A DNA stretch of 64,000 nt from Macrotis lagotis (GCF_037893015.1 NC_133658.1:425845890-425909889); one strand, 5' to 3'; positions 48,601 through 60,654 are shown, counted from the first letter of the stretch. Numbers and translations: made by a program. The notes: generated from the letters alone by a model not told the origin.

Positions 48601-51381
48601 ATTTAATATTCTAAAATTCCTTTGAACTTTTATCTTGAATGTTCTAAAGTCCCCTTGAACTTATATGCTCTGAAAAAGATTCAGGAAGAATTGTTCTCTC
48701 ATATGATTTAGAACCACATGGGATCTTTGAGGTAATCAGTTCAGTCTCAATCATTTTATAGATGAGGAAACTGAAGTCAAGGGAGGAAGTGCCCAAGGTT
48801 ATTGAAGAAGAAAGGAAGAAAACTAGAATTTGAACCCAGGTCCTCTGATGCCAAGCCCAGGACAATTTCTCACTATACCTCACTAGCTCACAGAGCTCAG
48901 TCAAATAAGGCAATGGCCAAGACACCCAGAAGAGCCACTGCACTGCAATGTCAATTTAACAAAGACATAAAGGAGATGGAGAACCAGGCCACTTGGCTTA
49001 GGAATGTCTTCTGGATTCTCTTGTGTTCTGTATGTGCCTTTCTGGTCTCCTTGGGGTTGAGGCATCTCACTGTTACTCTCTCTGTAGCATCCAAAAGAGC
49101 ATCATCAGGATGGGAGGATCTGTCTGTTCAAGTCCAGATAGCAAAAGTCTAAATCCTCTGCTGTTTAAAGGCTCTGCCATGGGCTACAGATATATCATTT
49201 CCTCTTTCCAGTCTTTCAAATCTCAGTCTCACAGAATCTCTGATTTGGAAGTGACCTTGGAAGTCCTCACTCCAGTCTTATTTCTGAGCAAAGTTTCTCT
49301 CTATAACATCCCTGTACCACACATGTTCAGCTAGTGGATTCTCGAGAATGAGACATTTTCTCCCTTTAGTTCTAGGGGGGGAAATGGGATGGAAAATGTG
49401 GGTGTTTCCAATTTATTCTGAGTTCTTTCTAAAAATGACTTGAGGAATATGCTCGATAGAAGCAACATGGGAAGGGAAAAGAGCCTGTGTTTGTTTGAAG
49501 TGACCTCTTCTGCTGTCAGTGGAGCTTAGGAATATCATCATGAAGCTGAGTGAGGGGTCACTCCCTATTTATATTTCAAAGTCCTCTATGGCAAGGAGGT
49601 CACATCCTAGGAGGGCAGGGGGAAGAACATTCGAAAACTTTGAATTTGAATACAGATTCAAAAGGCCATGGATTCAAGTCCTAACAATGATATTTACTTA
49701 CCGTAAATAATTTTGGGTAAGTCAACACCTCTCTGAGTCTCTATTTCCTCCTCTGTAAAGTGGATGAAATAATGCTTGGACAGTCTGCTAGATCTGTGCC
49801 TGATAGATGCCAGAATGCTATAGAAATATATGAGCTATTATTTTATTTCTATTATTATAATTATTTTATTGTTATATATAAAAGTGATAGATGAGAATAT
49901 TGGGGAAGAAATGAATAGAGGAAAAACTGACTTTAATGTCATGCACATCTAAGTTGATGAATCTATGTTACTATCAGCCTCTTGGATTCTGGAAAAACAG
50001 ATGCAAACAGTAGGAACACCAACTATTAAATTTATAGATAGATTTAAAAAAATCTCTGTTGCATGTGCATATAGTTTTTTTTTTTTTTGGCTGTTACCCT
50101 TACAAAGCTGTTTGATGGGCTTGGATGGAGAATCATCCATGGTTGCTGACTCAACTGCCCCTTCCCCCACCCAGTTGCTATGGAAATGAACTCCATCCAA
50201 AACTCATTCCTTATTTCATGGATTGATGGTCCCAACATAGTCTAGAGGGCATTGGACTTGGTATGCCAGATTTGACCCTTGAACAATAAGGGAATCCATC
50301 ATGTAGTACTAGCCCTTGGCCTTATTGCCAAGCAGTCACATTGGTGCTTTGAGGTTACTTCACCATGTACCTTTCTTCTCCTCCCTTCCCCTCCATGTAG
50401 CTGATGAAACGTAACTCTTTGCACCCACTTTATCTCCAGTCCCACTTCAATCCAAATTTGTTCCTAGATCCTTCATGTATACTCAAATATCAAAAACTTG
50501 AAAGAAATTACAACAGATTCTCCAAAGATATTGTAATATGGTGAAAAGAGCTTTGAATCTGGATCCAGAGGCCATCCTTGGACCTTGATTACTTTCTGTA
50601 AAACTAGGACTAGATGAATTCTAAAGACTCTTTCAGCTCTAACATTCTATGAGCTTCCTTCAGATGCTTTGAATATGACATGGAGCTTCCCTGAAACAAA
50701 GGTCTAAAGGACAAAACCTTTGTGGCAGATCTTTGGCATCCGCTAGCAGGTAGGAAGAGATTTTCTTGGCTATCAGGATGCTGGTGTCCCTGAAATCAAC
50801 TCTGTAGATAGTTAACTGTCCACTCTACCCATAGGCAATCCCAGCTCTAATTTATGATCATTACAATCCTTTTGAGGGGGTGGAAAGCTGAGATGGGGCA
50901 ATCACCTCATAGAAAAATCATTCTATCTCAACCTGAATTTGAAACTTTTTTTATTTCCCTCACTTTAGGGTCTGGTGCAGGAAAACCTCTCCCCCTTCCA
51001 AACAGCTATAATGAGAACATTTTCTGTTATGCTCTAGAACTGTCCTGTGATGGTTAACAGTCCCATGAGCAGCCATGGAACTTTACCAATATTCCTGAGA
51101 GTTAGAAATTTCTTCCCACAGACAAAATCTTGAATTTCCATCTGCAAGGATTGGGCAGACTTAGATAATCAATCATGAAAGAGTGTCTCTGTGTGTGAGG
51201 AGTAAATGCAATAAATAGACTTCCCTCACAGCTATTTTGGGTGCCTGGGGAAGGTTCCCAAATCAATACTTACATTGTCCTCTGACAACTTATCTATTGT
51301 CACCTTGGCTTCTAGGAGGTGGTTGTTGAGGGCCACAATCTCATGGCTCAAGGCCCTCTTCTCTTCTTCATAGTGTTGACC
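42971..51381 (-). CDS. BEGAIN: BEGAIN, C-terminal three coding exons
   Basis: Brain-enriched guanylate kinase-associated protein. In mammals it binds the guanylate-kinase domain of PSD-95/DLG4 at postsynaptic densities. Three minus-strand exons join in phase 0 to 525 codons plus TGA (human about 593 aa), so roughly the first 80 residues are missing. Order: the end of the N-terminal coiled coil (YEEEKRALSHEIVALNNHLL, KVTIDKLSEDN); ELYRKDCNLAAQLLQCS; then a long Ser/Pro-rich tail with LPSDFQERVSLHMEKHG, DIYCSDTALYCPEERRRDRR, GSLPTSSSYSSFS-like and TSEEKEHAQASTLTASQQAI segments, DSFSEGDDLSQ, and the conserved C-terminus SRKDSLTKAQFYGTLLN. Splice sites are canonical. The first coding exons were not found up to base 64000; this gene has long 5' introns in human. 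The frame is intact, so it is presumably functional. It is convergent with WDR25. Confidence 0.95.
44764..44834. repeat. (CTTT)n microsatellite grown from a SINE tail
   Basis: About 18 CTTT units sit exactly where the minus-strand SINE at 44835 should have its A-rich tail. Confidence 0.9.
44835..44968 (-). repeat. Short tRNA-derived SINE with microsatellite tail
   Basis: Diverged minus copy whose tail position is taken by the (CTTT)n array at 44764-44834. GACCTTGTTTTCTTTC before (44755) and GACCTTGTTTCTTTC after (44969) mark a target duplication. Confidence 0.88.
45582..45627. repeat. (GT)n microsatellite
   Basis: About 23 GT units in BEGAIN intron. Confidence 0.95.
47160..47250 (+). repeat. 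MIR-like SINE fragment
   Basis: CTGACTTTGAAGTCAGAAAA and TTCAAATGCTGGTTCTACTA. Confidence 0.5.
47426..47598. mobile_element. Short hAT-like non-autonomous DNA transposon
   Basis: 173 bp with inverted ends: ATGGTATCAAACTCAT on the left, and GTCAAACTCAT read on minus from the right. An 8-bp direct repeat CTAGACCA flanks it (47418-47425 and 47599-47606), the hAT target length. The inner text GTTAAATATTTCCCAATTGC is a known mammalian repeat motif; a related piece lies at about 59570-59610. Confidence 0.65.
48114..48197 (-). CDS. BEGAIN: BEGAIN short exon after the coiled coil
   Basis: 84 nt, 28 codons, phase 0: ELYRKDCNLAAQLLQ to SHTVSE. The acceptor is a T-run ending tttttag and the donor is gtaatg. 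It differs slightly from human (KTYDRSHT in place of QTYGRVHK, from memory). Confidence 0.93.
48700..48880 (-). repeat. MIR-like SINE fragment
   Basis: On plus: TTTTATAGATGAGGAAACTG and GAATTTGAACCCAGGTCCTC. Confidence 0.5.
49215..49330 (+). repeat. CR1/L3-like fragment
   Basis: CTCACAGAATCTCTGATTTG and AAGTGACCTTGGAAGTCCTC, a short piece of the same repeat type. Confidence 0.4.
51274..51381 (-). CDS. BEGAIN: BEGAIN coiled-coil exon
   Basis: 108 nt, 36 codons, phase 0: GQHYEEEKRAL through KLSEDN. Acceptor ctgtgcccag and donor gtaagt on the minus strand. Heptad-like and Glu/Lys/Leu-rich, fitting the N-terminal coiled coil of the family. Confidence 0.94.
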
Positions 51382-51689
51382 CTGGGCACAGAAAAGAAGC
51401 AGTGGTTAGTAGGGTGGTTTGAGGAGAGGGGCTGCTGCTGAGAGAGCTCCCTCTTGCCTGGGGGAAAGCATGGGAGAAAAATGCTACCAGTGTCCAGGAC
51501 CTTATTACTTAGGGGGGGAAATCCCCAAAACATGAGGTCACCTGGCTCACTCTCCAGATAAATACAGAATACTCTAGACATAGAAAAGCAAATTTGCCTA
51601 GCATCCAAAACTGGGAGGGATGAAATTTTGTTAGATGAAATAATTATGTTCCAAAAAGTTAATCAGGAATATGAGGCCATGACAAGTAC

Positions 51690-51945
51690 ATGAATTGGAT
51701 TTGAGTGAGGGGTTTGCTGTGCTAAGTCACCAGCCTCAATTTCTCCTTCAGAGCCATCTCTGGGTTCAGAGGCCAGATATGAATCAGGATGACTGAAGAT
51801 GGTCCGGGATATGAAGCAACCAATGTTAAGTGACTTGACCAAGGTCACACAGCTAATAAGTGGCAAGTGTCTGAGGCCAGATTCATACTCCCATCCTCTT
51901 GAATCAAAGGCCAGTACTCTATTCACTGCACCACCTAGTTGCCCT
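51690..51945 (-). repeat. Composite SINE-like repeat with distinct 5' body
   Basis: AATTGGATTTGAGTGAGG, AGTCACCAGCCTCAATTTCT and AGAGCCATCTCTGGGTTCAG precede a tRNA-like half (GTCACACAGCTAATAAGTGG, CACCACCTAGTTGCCC). I know this combination as a common marsupial repeat but cannot name it with certainty. Confidence 0.6.
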
Positions 51946-52257
51946 TAGGGGTAATAGAGGGAAATCCTGCAGGAGTACAATGAGAAGCGAATGGCTAAAA
52001 GGCCAGCTCAGTCAAGGCCATTGGCCAGATGACCCCTGCCCCTGCCTCCTTAAGAAGCTATACCCCTTACCTCTAAGAAACTGTAAGAAAATAAATTACA
52101 GAATAGTTGCTCAATTGTTTCAATAAAGGGAATTTAATGTATGACACTGTATAATAAGAATAATATGAAAAGTGACAAAAGAATCTGGAGTATACTCTTT
52201 GTCAAAGGCATCAGTGGGACAAATAGACATGTGAAAGGTACACAAAAGGAAGAACAC

Positions 52258-52331
52258 TTAGGAAACACATATAGCCAGGTCACACAAATAGAGAATACAT
52301 GTGGCCAGTGTGCTTGGGTGAGATTTCAGTA
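52258..52331 (+). repeat. 75-bp direct repeat, left copy
   Basis: TTAGGAAACACATATAGCCA to GAGATTTCAGTA. It matches 56013-56087 with two substitutions and one 1-nt gap by eye. Confidence 0.9.
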
Positions 52332-52383
52332 CAATAGTGATTCAGAGGTCTCTGAGCCAAGTCCTTATTCTGCTTTCCCTAGT

Positions 52384-52515
52384 AAGGCAATGGGTTTAAG
52401 TGGCTTGCCCAAGCCCACACAGCCAGGTAATTATTAAGTGTCTGAGGCCAGATTTGAACTCAGGTACTCCTGACTCCAGGGACAGTGCTTTATCCACTGT
52501 GCCATCAGCTGCCCC
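52384..52515 (-). repeat. Short tRNA-derived SINE, tail-less
   Basis: Minus copy lacking the A-rich tail; it starts at the GGCAATGGGTTTAAGTGGC-like segment. No clear target duplication. Confidence 0.85.
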
Positions 52516-52715
52516 TGAGGTCACTTCTTGATAGTGCTCTGCTGGTCTGTGGTTGCTTCTGAATGCTACCAAGTATATTTCCCCTGAAAAATTATTTCCA
52601 GATTTTCTTCAGCTGGACTCAACAAGTGAGATATTGCTTCTTTCCATAATGGGAAATGGGTTCTGCCATCTTTCCTTTAGCTGAAAGATCAGAGATTTAA
52701 GGTATGCCTCTTTTG

Positions 52716-55700
52716 TTTTTTTTTTAAACTAAATCTTTTTTATTTTATTTTATTTTTTAATTCTCATTTTGTACAAATGTTTTTTTTACATTAATAAAAT
52801 ATTCTTGTTTAAGAGTAAACAAAATACCCCTCCCCCATGAATATAGACTTGCTTGGGTGATAAAGTAAAGGGGAGAGAAAAAAAATTAAAATAAAAAAAT
52901 AATAGTAATAATTGTAGGTATGGCCAGGTGGCGCAATGGACGAAGCACCAGCCCTGGAGCCACGAGCACCTGAGCCCACATCCAGCCCCATAGACCCAAC
53001 AGTCACCCAGCCATGTGATATGCAAGCCATTCGATCCCCACTGCCCTGCAAAAACCAAAAAGAAGGGGGGAAAAAAGACCCAAAATAAAATAAAATAGTA
53101 ATCATAGTAAGGGTGGCTGGGTGGCAGACAGAGCATTGGCCCCTGAGCCAGGAGCACCCGGTTCCAAATCCGGCCTCAGACACCCAAAGATCACCCTGCT
53201 ATGTGGCCCCAGGCAGGCCACCCAGCCCCATTTGCAGTGCACCTTCCCCCAAATAATAATAGTAAAAAATGTGCTTCAGTCTTTGTTTCAACTCCAACAA
53301 CTCTGTCATGGGTGGATCGCATTCTTTATGGTAAGTCCATCGCAAAAATTGCTTCCATATTTTCCCAACGTTGCCATTGCTGATCGCAACTCCCTCCTTT
53401 CTTATTTCTCCACTACCATGTACTATATTTTCTCTCTCCTTTCACTCTGACTCTGCTGTAGGGTCACTGAGCGGTGCAGCAGACAGATCCCTGGTCCTGG
53501 GGCCAAGAAGCCCTGAGCCCCCATACCACCCCTTAGGCCCAGAATCCACTTAGCCCTGTGGTCCTGGACAGGCCATCCAATCCCAGCCCCTTGCAAGAAG
53601 TAAAGAAAATGTGTTGTATCTGACCGTTCTACCCCCATGGTCCATCCTGTCCTCCTTTATTCACACCCCCATCCCTTCCCCCTGCTCCCCCCTCCTTCTT
53701 ACTTCAGATGCCTATACCCCATTGAGTATATATGCTGTTTCCTCTCCCAGTCACCTCTGATGAGAGCAAAGGTTCCCTCATTCCCCCTTGCCTCTCCCCT
53801 TCCATATCATTGCAATAGCTCATTGTATAAAAAACATCTTATTATATGAAATATCTTTGCCTATTCCCCCTCTCCTTTTTCTTTCTCTCATTACATTTCG
53901 CTTTTTTTCTATTGACTCCATTTTTACACCATATTTTTTCTTTGAATTCAGCTTACTCCTGTGCTTCAACTATAAAAGCTCCCTCTACCTTCTCTATTAA
54001 CTGAGAAGGTTCATATGAGTTTTATCAGTGTCATTTTTCTATGCAGGAATACATGCAGTTCATCATCATTAAGCCCCTCATATTTTCCCCCTTTCATCCA
54101 ATCTCCATGCTTCACCTGAGTCCTGTATCTGAAGATCAAATCTTCTGTTCAGCTCTGGCCATTCCAAAAGGAACCTTTGAAATTACTCTGGTTCATTTAA
54201 AGTCCATCTTTTTCCCTGGAAGAGGACATTCAGCCTTGCTGGGTAGTTCATTCTTGGCTGCATTCTAAGCTCTTTTGCCTTCCGGTATATTGTATTCCAA
54301 GCCCTACGAGCTTCCAATGTAGTTGCTGCTAAGTCCTGTGTGATCCTGACTGCAGCTACATTATATTTGAACTGTGTCCTTCTGGCTGCTTGTAATATTT
54401 TTGTTTGACTTGGGAGTTCTGGAACTTGGCTATAATATTCCTAGGGGTTGGTTTTTTGGGATCTCTTTCTCGGGGGGATCGGTGGATTCTCTTCATTTCT
54501 ATTTTGCCCTCTGCTTCTAGAATATCAGGGCAATTTTCCTGTAGTAATTTTTTGAAAATGATGTCAAGGCTCTTTTCCTGATCATGACTTTCAGGTATTC
54601 CAATAATTTTTAAATTATCTTTCCTAAGTCTGTTTTCCATATCAGTTGTTTTTTTCAATGAGATATTTCATTTTTTTCTAATTTTTCATTTTTTTTTGGT
54701 TTTGATTCCTGATTTCTGGTAAATTCATCAATCTCCCTGAATTCTATTCTTTGTCTGAAGGATTTGTTCTCCTCAGAGAGTTTTCTTATCTCTTTTTCCA
54801 TCTGGCCAATTTTGCTTTTTAAAGCATTCTTCTCCTCAATAACTTTTTTGAACTGTTTTATCCATTTGATCTAAGCTGGTTTTTAACATGCTATTTTCTT
54901 CAGCATTTTTTTGGATTTCCTTGACTAAGTTGCTGACTTCATTTTCATGTTTTTCCTGCATCTCTCTCATTTCTTTTCCCAGGTTTTTCTTCCAACTCCC
55001 TCTTTTGATTTTCAAAGTCTTTTTTGAGCTCTGTCATAGCCTGAGCCCAATTTCTGTTTTTCTTGGAGTCTTTAGATGCAGGTGCTTGTGCTTCCTCATC
55101 TTCAGACTGAGTATTTTGATCCTTCTTGGGCTCATTTGCAAAATATTTCTCAATGGTCTTCCTCTTATTTCTTTGCTTGCTCATTTTCCCAGCCTGAGCC
55201 TGGTTTTGGGGGTGCTTCCTGAGCTTTTGGGACACTCCCACAAGGGTCTCAGAGTGTAAGGCCCTGTCCTCCTTCCTGGTCTGTGAATGACCATAAGTGC
55301 CCCCCTCTGCCACGGGGCTGAGGTGGGGGGGGCTGCTGTTCTATGGGGGGGGCTAGACTGCTCTCAGGATCTGAATGTGGTCAGAGCCCCAGAGTCCTGT
55401 TCCAGAGACAGAGGACAGAGCTCTGCAGTCTCTCTCTCTTTACTCCCCTCCCTCAGCTCAGGTGGGCTCATGCCCCAGGGGCTCCTGCTTACCAGGTCTG
55501 CCTGCTTCTGTTTCCTGGTCTGGGTTGCGGAAAGACCAAGCTGCTTGCTGTGTGCCCTGAGGGCTGGGCTCCACGTGCTTGCTCTGGCAGAGGTCCCCCG
55601 CTGTTCCCCCACTTTGTACCCGATGCTCCCCGGGGTGCAGCTCAGGAGACTCCCCTGCTGCTGTGAGCCGCGGCTCCCAGTGCCCTGGGACTGCCTCCAG

Positions 55701-55907
55701 GAGGCTGAAGTTCTTTCGCTCTGGCGGGCCGCCCCTCTGACCCTGGGGAGCAGAGCCTTTCTGCTCTTTTCCAGGTTACCTTGAGTGGGAGAACTGCCTC
55801 AATGGGTCCCTTTGTGGGTTCTGTCTCTCGAAAGTTTAGTTAGAGTCCTTAGTTTCAAGTTTTATCACAGAGCGCCTAAGACTGGATCACTTCTTGTCGC
55901 CATCTTT
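52716..55907 (-). mobile_element. HAL1-type element, young copy C
   Basis: A minus-strand copy of about 3.2 kb. A perfect 15-bp target duplication GGTATGCCTCTTTTG sits at 52701-52715 and 55908-55922. The 5' end reads AAAGATGGCGACAAGAAG, and the tail is a T/A-rich run at 52716-52760. Antisense SINE modules lie at about 52912-53060, 53107-53250 and 53458-53604. By eye it differs from copy A by only a few percent over ORF1. Confidence 0.87.
54112..55184 (-). pseudogene. ORF1 of HAL1 copy C, frame-broken
   Basis: ATG at 55184 (MSKQRNKRKTIEKYFANEPK). Coiled coil, KDNLKIIGIPESHDQEKS and PARLNVLF-type pieces are spread over several frames. The stop codon that ends ORF1 in copies A and B reads TGG here. 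Several indels; no intact protein. Confidence 0.8.
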
Positions 55908-56012
55908 GGTATGCCTCTTTTGGAAAGGCAAAGACCTCACATGCTTTGTTATGAGACTTGAGGAAAAACTCTTAGTATATTGGCTTTTTCCCTTCCACTT
56001 GTAAAGAATCTG

Positions 56013-56087
56013 TTAGGAAACACATGTAGCCAGGGCACACAAATAGAGAATACATGTGGCCAGTGTGCTTGGGTGGAGATTTCAGTA
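56013..56087 (+). repeat. 75-bp direct repeat, right copy
   Basis: Partner of 52258-52331, on the other side of HAL1 copy C. Confidence 0.9.
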
Positions 56088-57360
56088 TTTCAAAGTTATC
56101 ATTTTGACAGATGTCTCTTCTCCAAAAGGACATCCCTTACCATAACCATCAAAACACAGTCTTTCCAGGAACCAAGTTCACAGTAAGATAGTTAGAACTA
56201 TTAGACTTTAGTCTATTTTTTAAGTTAAACTCTCTGCTTACCAAAGACAAGATCTCTTTCAGAAACCTCAATATAACTTAATTTTAGACATTCTTTCTTT
56301 CTCCTGACTAATGCTTAATTGCTCATACTGTGCATGGTTCAAGGTCCTTTATAGAATCTGGGCTCCAATGAAGTAAGTTTCTCTTTTTCTGTTTCTACCC
56401 ATAATCTAGAGTAAATAAAATTCTAAATAAATAAAAAGTCTTAAAAAATAAAAAAATCTAAATAAATTTCTGAAATAAAGCATATCCATGACTCACAACT
56501 ATGATCTCCCCAAATGGGATTCCCCATTCCAGCTTATATATTAGATTCAATATGAGTATCAAGTATCAGGTAGCTTTTATTTTACTCACCAAAAAAAAAT
56601 GCTTATGATGCTAAGGTCTCAGAGAAGCCCATAAACTCATATAAGAGTACAGAGTATTCAAATAGATCCCTTGCTCATGTTCAAGAAGATGATCTCAGGG
56701 TAATCCTTTAGCATTCAAGTTAGGCCTTCTCTCTGCCTTAGTCTCTGACAATCTCCTCACGCCTTGGTCATTAGATTTACTGGCAAGGTAAACACACTTT
56801 GGAACTTGTTGAACAAATAAATTTCTTCTTATTGGATTTGCTTTGTATGAATAACACACTGGCTTTACTCTGAAAGTGGAGAATTCCATGGAAACCAAAT
56901 GGTCTATCATTTTTCTCCAAGAAGTATGGCTATTTTGTATGAGCTTTGAAGAGATTCTATCTGGAAAAATGAACTTATTCCCTCAAAAAAAGGATATTTT
57001 TGCTAAGATACTATGGTTTTATTTGTCCTGGCACTCTGACAATCTCTATAGATTCTTTAGACAATTGTTATTTTCCATCACCATTGCAATGATTTCATTC
57101 TTGAACCTCTGTCCATATATTCCTATATTTTTAATTTGTGGTACAAAAATGCAAATCTTATTTTCAGGCATCATCTTTTAGCCACTTGTTTGCTGTCTGT
57201 ATCCTAGATTCCTTAAAACAGTATTTTATTTTTCTTAGTGATATGTATGGACATTTTTAGCAACCATTTTTACAAAATTTTGATCTCTTGCTTTTAAAAG
57301 ACAGTAAGTGAGTGAAAAACAATATCATCAACCTATAGTCCAGAGATTTAGCCATTTTTT

Positions 57361-57505
57361 TGTTGTTTTATTTTTGCAAGGCAATGGGGTTAAGTGACTT
57401 GCCCAGGGTCACACAGGCAATTCTTGAGTGTCAGAGGTTGGATTTGAACTCAGGTCCTCCTGACTCCAGGGTGAGGCCCTATTCACTGTACCACCTAGCT
57501 GTCCC
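57361..57505 (-). repeat. Short tRNA-derived SINE
   Basis: Minus copy. Flanks AGATTTAGCCATTTTTT (57344) and AGATTTAGTCATTTTT (57506) are a target duplication with a mismatch. Confidence 0.9.
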
Positions 57506-58734
57506 AGATTTAGTCATTTTTGTAAATAATTTCTGGGTTTCTTTTAGCAGTATCATATGTGATCATGTGAATCAGAGAAGTGGATATAATTTAACCATGT
57601 GGCAAGTCTTAGAAGGGTCTGTTACTTCATGGCTAACTGTCTTAGCTACATAATATAGAAAACAACACCTCTGTTATTATCAGATTGGCATACAGGTACC
57701 TCAGTACCTTTAAGCAAGAAGTCCTTAATGATTCCTTTTCTTACCCTTACTAGATGAACTCTCACATTATCACTTCGATTCCTCGCTGTCATTCTTGGAG
57801 GACATGTAATGCCTTCTTTCTCTGTGACAGATTTCTCTTCAGGAAGAGTTTCAAATTTATTATGTGAAAGAGAGATGAGATTTGTTCTGTTTGACCCTGG
57901 AGTGCAGAAGTGGGTATCATGGGTCCAAGTTTTACAGAGAAAAACTCAAGGTGAAATGACTGCCTTGGTAGGCAGTTGGCTCCCTCTCCCTGAAGGTTGT
58001 CAAGTTGATGCCAGATATAGTGAATAAAAGATTCATATTCAAGCATGGTTTGGACAAACATTCTCTCAGATAACTTCCAACTCTAAGTTTCTGTGTGCCA
58101 ATGATTGGGAAGAGTAATTAAAGGTTTATTACAGCAACTTTGCATTAGAGATCTTGTTTACAGCAATTTACCCTCTCCCAAATGCCAAAGCCACAGGCAA
58201 TGATACTGTCTGCACAGCCTGACTGAAGAATTTATGAGTATAAAATATACACATTCCTTTCAAAGCTTGGAAGACATAATTTGATAATCAGCTTTTGGCC
58301 AGAGGGTCTTTTCTATTTTGAATAGAGAATTCTCTATTCTTCAGGCTGCTGAGTTTCCTGTCACAGGAATCACATGCAAAAAAAAGAAAAAAAAAACTAA
58401 AGCTAGAAGTTAGTAGACCTAATTCAACAATCATATGACAGAGGAACCTGAGACGCAGAGAGCTCAGTTCAAGTACATATGTTCACCCAGAGAGTTTTTG
58501 TCAGAACCCAGACTTGAACTCTGGTATATTGATCCTTGTTCAGGATTCTTTCCCCCAACACCATAGTGAAGAGTGAAGAAGTCACATAAGAGGCAGAGAT
58601 ACTGGATTTTGTCAGACTGAATTTTTGTCTTATTAAGGAAGTAGAATCTTAGATCATTTAGGCTTAGTAAAAAATTCCAACTTCCTCCATTCCCCCTCAC
58701 AACAGGTTCTAGAATTTGGAGGGACTTTAAAGAT

Positions 58735-58870
58735 CACCCAATTCATTTTATAAACAAGAAAATGAGACCCAGAAAAGAAGTTAAATAACTTCTCCAAGGT
58801 CATACAGGTGAGAAGAAGCAGAGCTAGTATTTAAATTCAGCTCTTCTGATTTTTCCCACTGTATCATAGT
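58735..58870 (-). repeat. MIR-like SINE fragment
   Basis: On plus: AACAAGAAAATGAGACCCAG, AGGTCATACAGGTGAGAAGA and TTTAAATTCAGCTCTTCTGA. Confidence 0.5.
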
Positions 58871-59084
58871 TGTTTCCTCCAAAGAACTTTAAGAGTAAGT
58901 CCTTGTTCTACATTCCTGATATACCCATCGAGCTGATTCAATCAGTCATTACTGTTGTTGTTGCTGAGGAGGACCAAATCAATTAGCAAGTTTGTACTGA
59001 GCTTCATGGGGGCACATTCCTGTGTGACTTGTAATAGGAAATGCTGAGAAGCATCCTTGGGGACTCTTAGGATGGTTGCCTGGC

Positions 59085-59225
59085 TTAGGGGATAGAATAT
59101 TGTGTTAGGAACTAGGGTGACTTGAATTTAAGTCCTAGCTCAGTGACTCATTTGCTATATGGCTTTGACCAAGTCACTCTAATTCTTTGGGTCTTATTTT
59201 TTTCCTTTGTAAAATGAGGGAGTTG
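59085..59225 (+). repeat. MIR-like SINE fragment
   Basis: GAACTAGGGTGACTTGAATT, ATGGCTTTGACCAAGTCACT and TTTGTAAAATGAGGGAGTTG. Confidence 0.5.
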
Positions 59226-59559
59226 GGTGAGTCCTTTAATAACTGCTCCCCCAATCAGTGCCTAACACAGTGTTCAAGATATATAAAGAGTTAATAATTA
59301 CTTTTTTGTTAATTTTATTCCACAAACATTAACCATGTGCTTGGCTCAATTAGAGACAAGAAAAGAATAAGGTATGATTTTTTTCCTTAAGGAGTTGTTT
59401 GGCCCATGAGGATAAGTATGGCTATAGTTGGATAACTATAATCCAAAATAAAAAAAAATAAGTGCATAAGAGAGATACAGAGCATTAGGTGTAGGATTCT
59501 CTTCTTCCTTGGTTGGGGTGTGAGGAATCACTTCTTTTTTAATGTTTTATTTTATTTGT

Positions 59560-59625
59560 ATTTTTTGTTAAACATTTTACCAATTACATTTTAATATGGT
59601 TTTGGCTATAGGAGGATTGGGTGGG
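59560..59625. repeat. Fragment related to the hAT-like element interior
   Basis: TTGTTAAACATTTTACCAAT and TACATTTTAATATGGTTTTG parallel the interior of the element at 47426. No inverted ends were recognised. Confidence 0.35.
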
Positions 59626-60654
59626 GGAGGGGGGCACATATTCTACCTTCTCAGAGCTGCTTCTTCCTGGATGTGGAATCACTTCTTATTTAGGGTAGGT
59701 CTAATCAGAACAACAAAATGTTACAGATAGGGGAACATTAGATGATAGATTTAGAGTTGTAATGGACCTCAGAGATCATTCGGTTCAAAGTCCTCCCAAT
59801 AAATTGCTCAGGTTCACACAAATTGAAGGACTTCACCATCTGACTTCAAATCTAGCCTTATTTCTGCTATGCCACAAACCCTTCTGTTTGGTACAGGGCA
59901 GCTCAGACCTGAGTCCCCAGGGGCCTATGAAAAGCAGCCTTGCCTTCAGACTCAGACTCAGCAGAGAATGCTCTGACAACCAGTACTCTGGTGTTCCCAT
60001 GGAAACTGATAAGCATCGGAAGAGAATGAGGGTGGGTGGGAACTTTGTGAAAGAACAGAAGTTCCCAGTAGGGGCAGCTCTTCTCTGCCTTTCCCCTACT
60101 GTCTTCAATTTGTGGTACCTGCACCACACTGCACTCCCAGACCCTGCTGAAAGCAACTATCAACTTTATATGCTTTGGTTCCCTGCCCACCCCTTCTCCT
60201 TTCCTTTCAGGGGCATCAACATCAATCTAGACTTCTCTGTTAGAAATTTTCAATCACAGTTATAGGTATCGAAAGTGGTCTTTGTGGTGCTTTACAGAAA
60301 TAAATTGACTTGGGAACCAGAAGTCTAGGCTTTGTGACTTTAGGAAAACTGCTTCCTCTCTGGGCATTTCCTTACCTCTAAAATGAGAAAAATCATACCA
60401 AAATTATGTGCATCATATTGTGAGGATCAAATAAATTAAGAGATATAAAAGTCCTTTGTGGACTGGGATTGTGGTATTCCAGAACTGGAAAGGGTTTTAT
60501 GTCCAAAGGGACATATGTACAGCATCTGGCATACAAATAATTATTTAATTTTATTAATTTATGCTTAATAAATGCTTGTTGACTTGACCTCAGAAGTCAT
60601 CTAGGGCTACCTATACCTGAACTGAAATCTAAGAAGAGACCTCTAATCCAATCA

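Larger units (their letters stand above)
48198..51273 (-). other. BEGAIN intron
   Basis: 3076 bp. MIR-like fragment on minus near 48700-48880 and a CR1/L3-like fragment near 49215-49330. Nothing else recognised. Confidence 0.8.
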
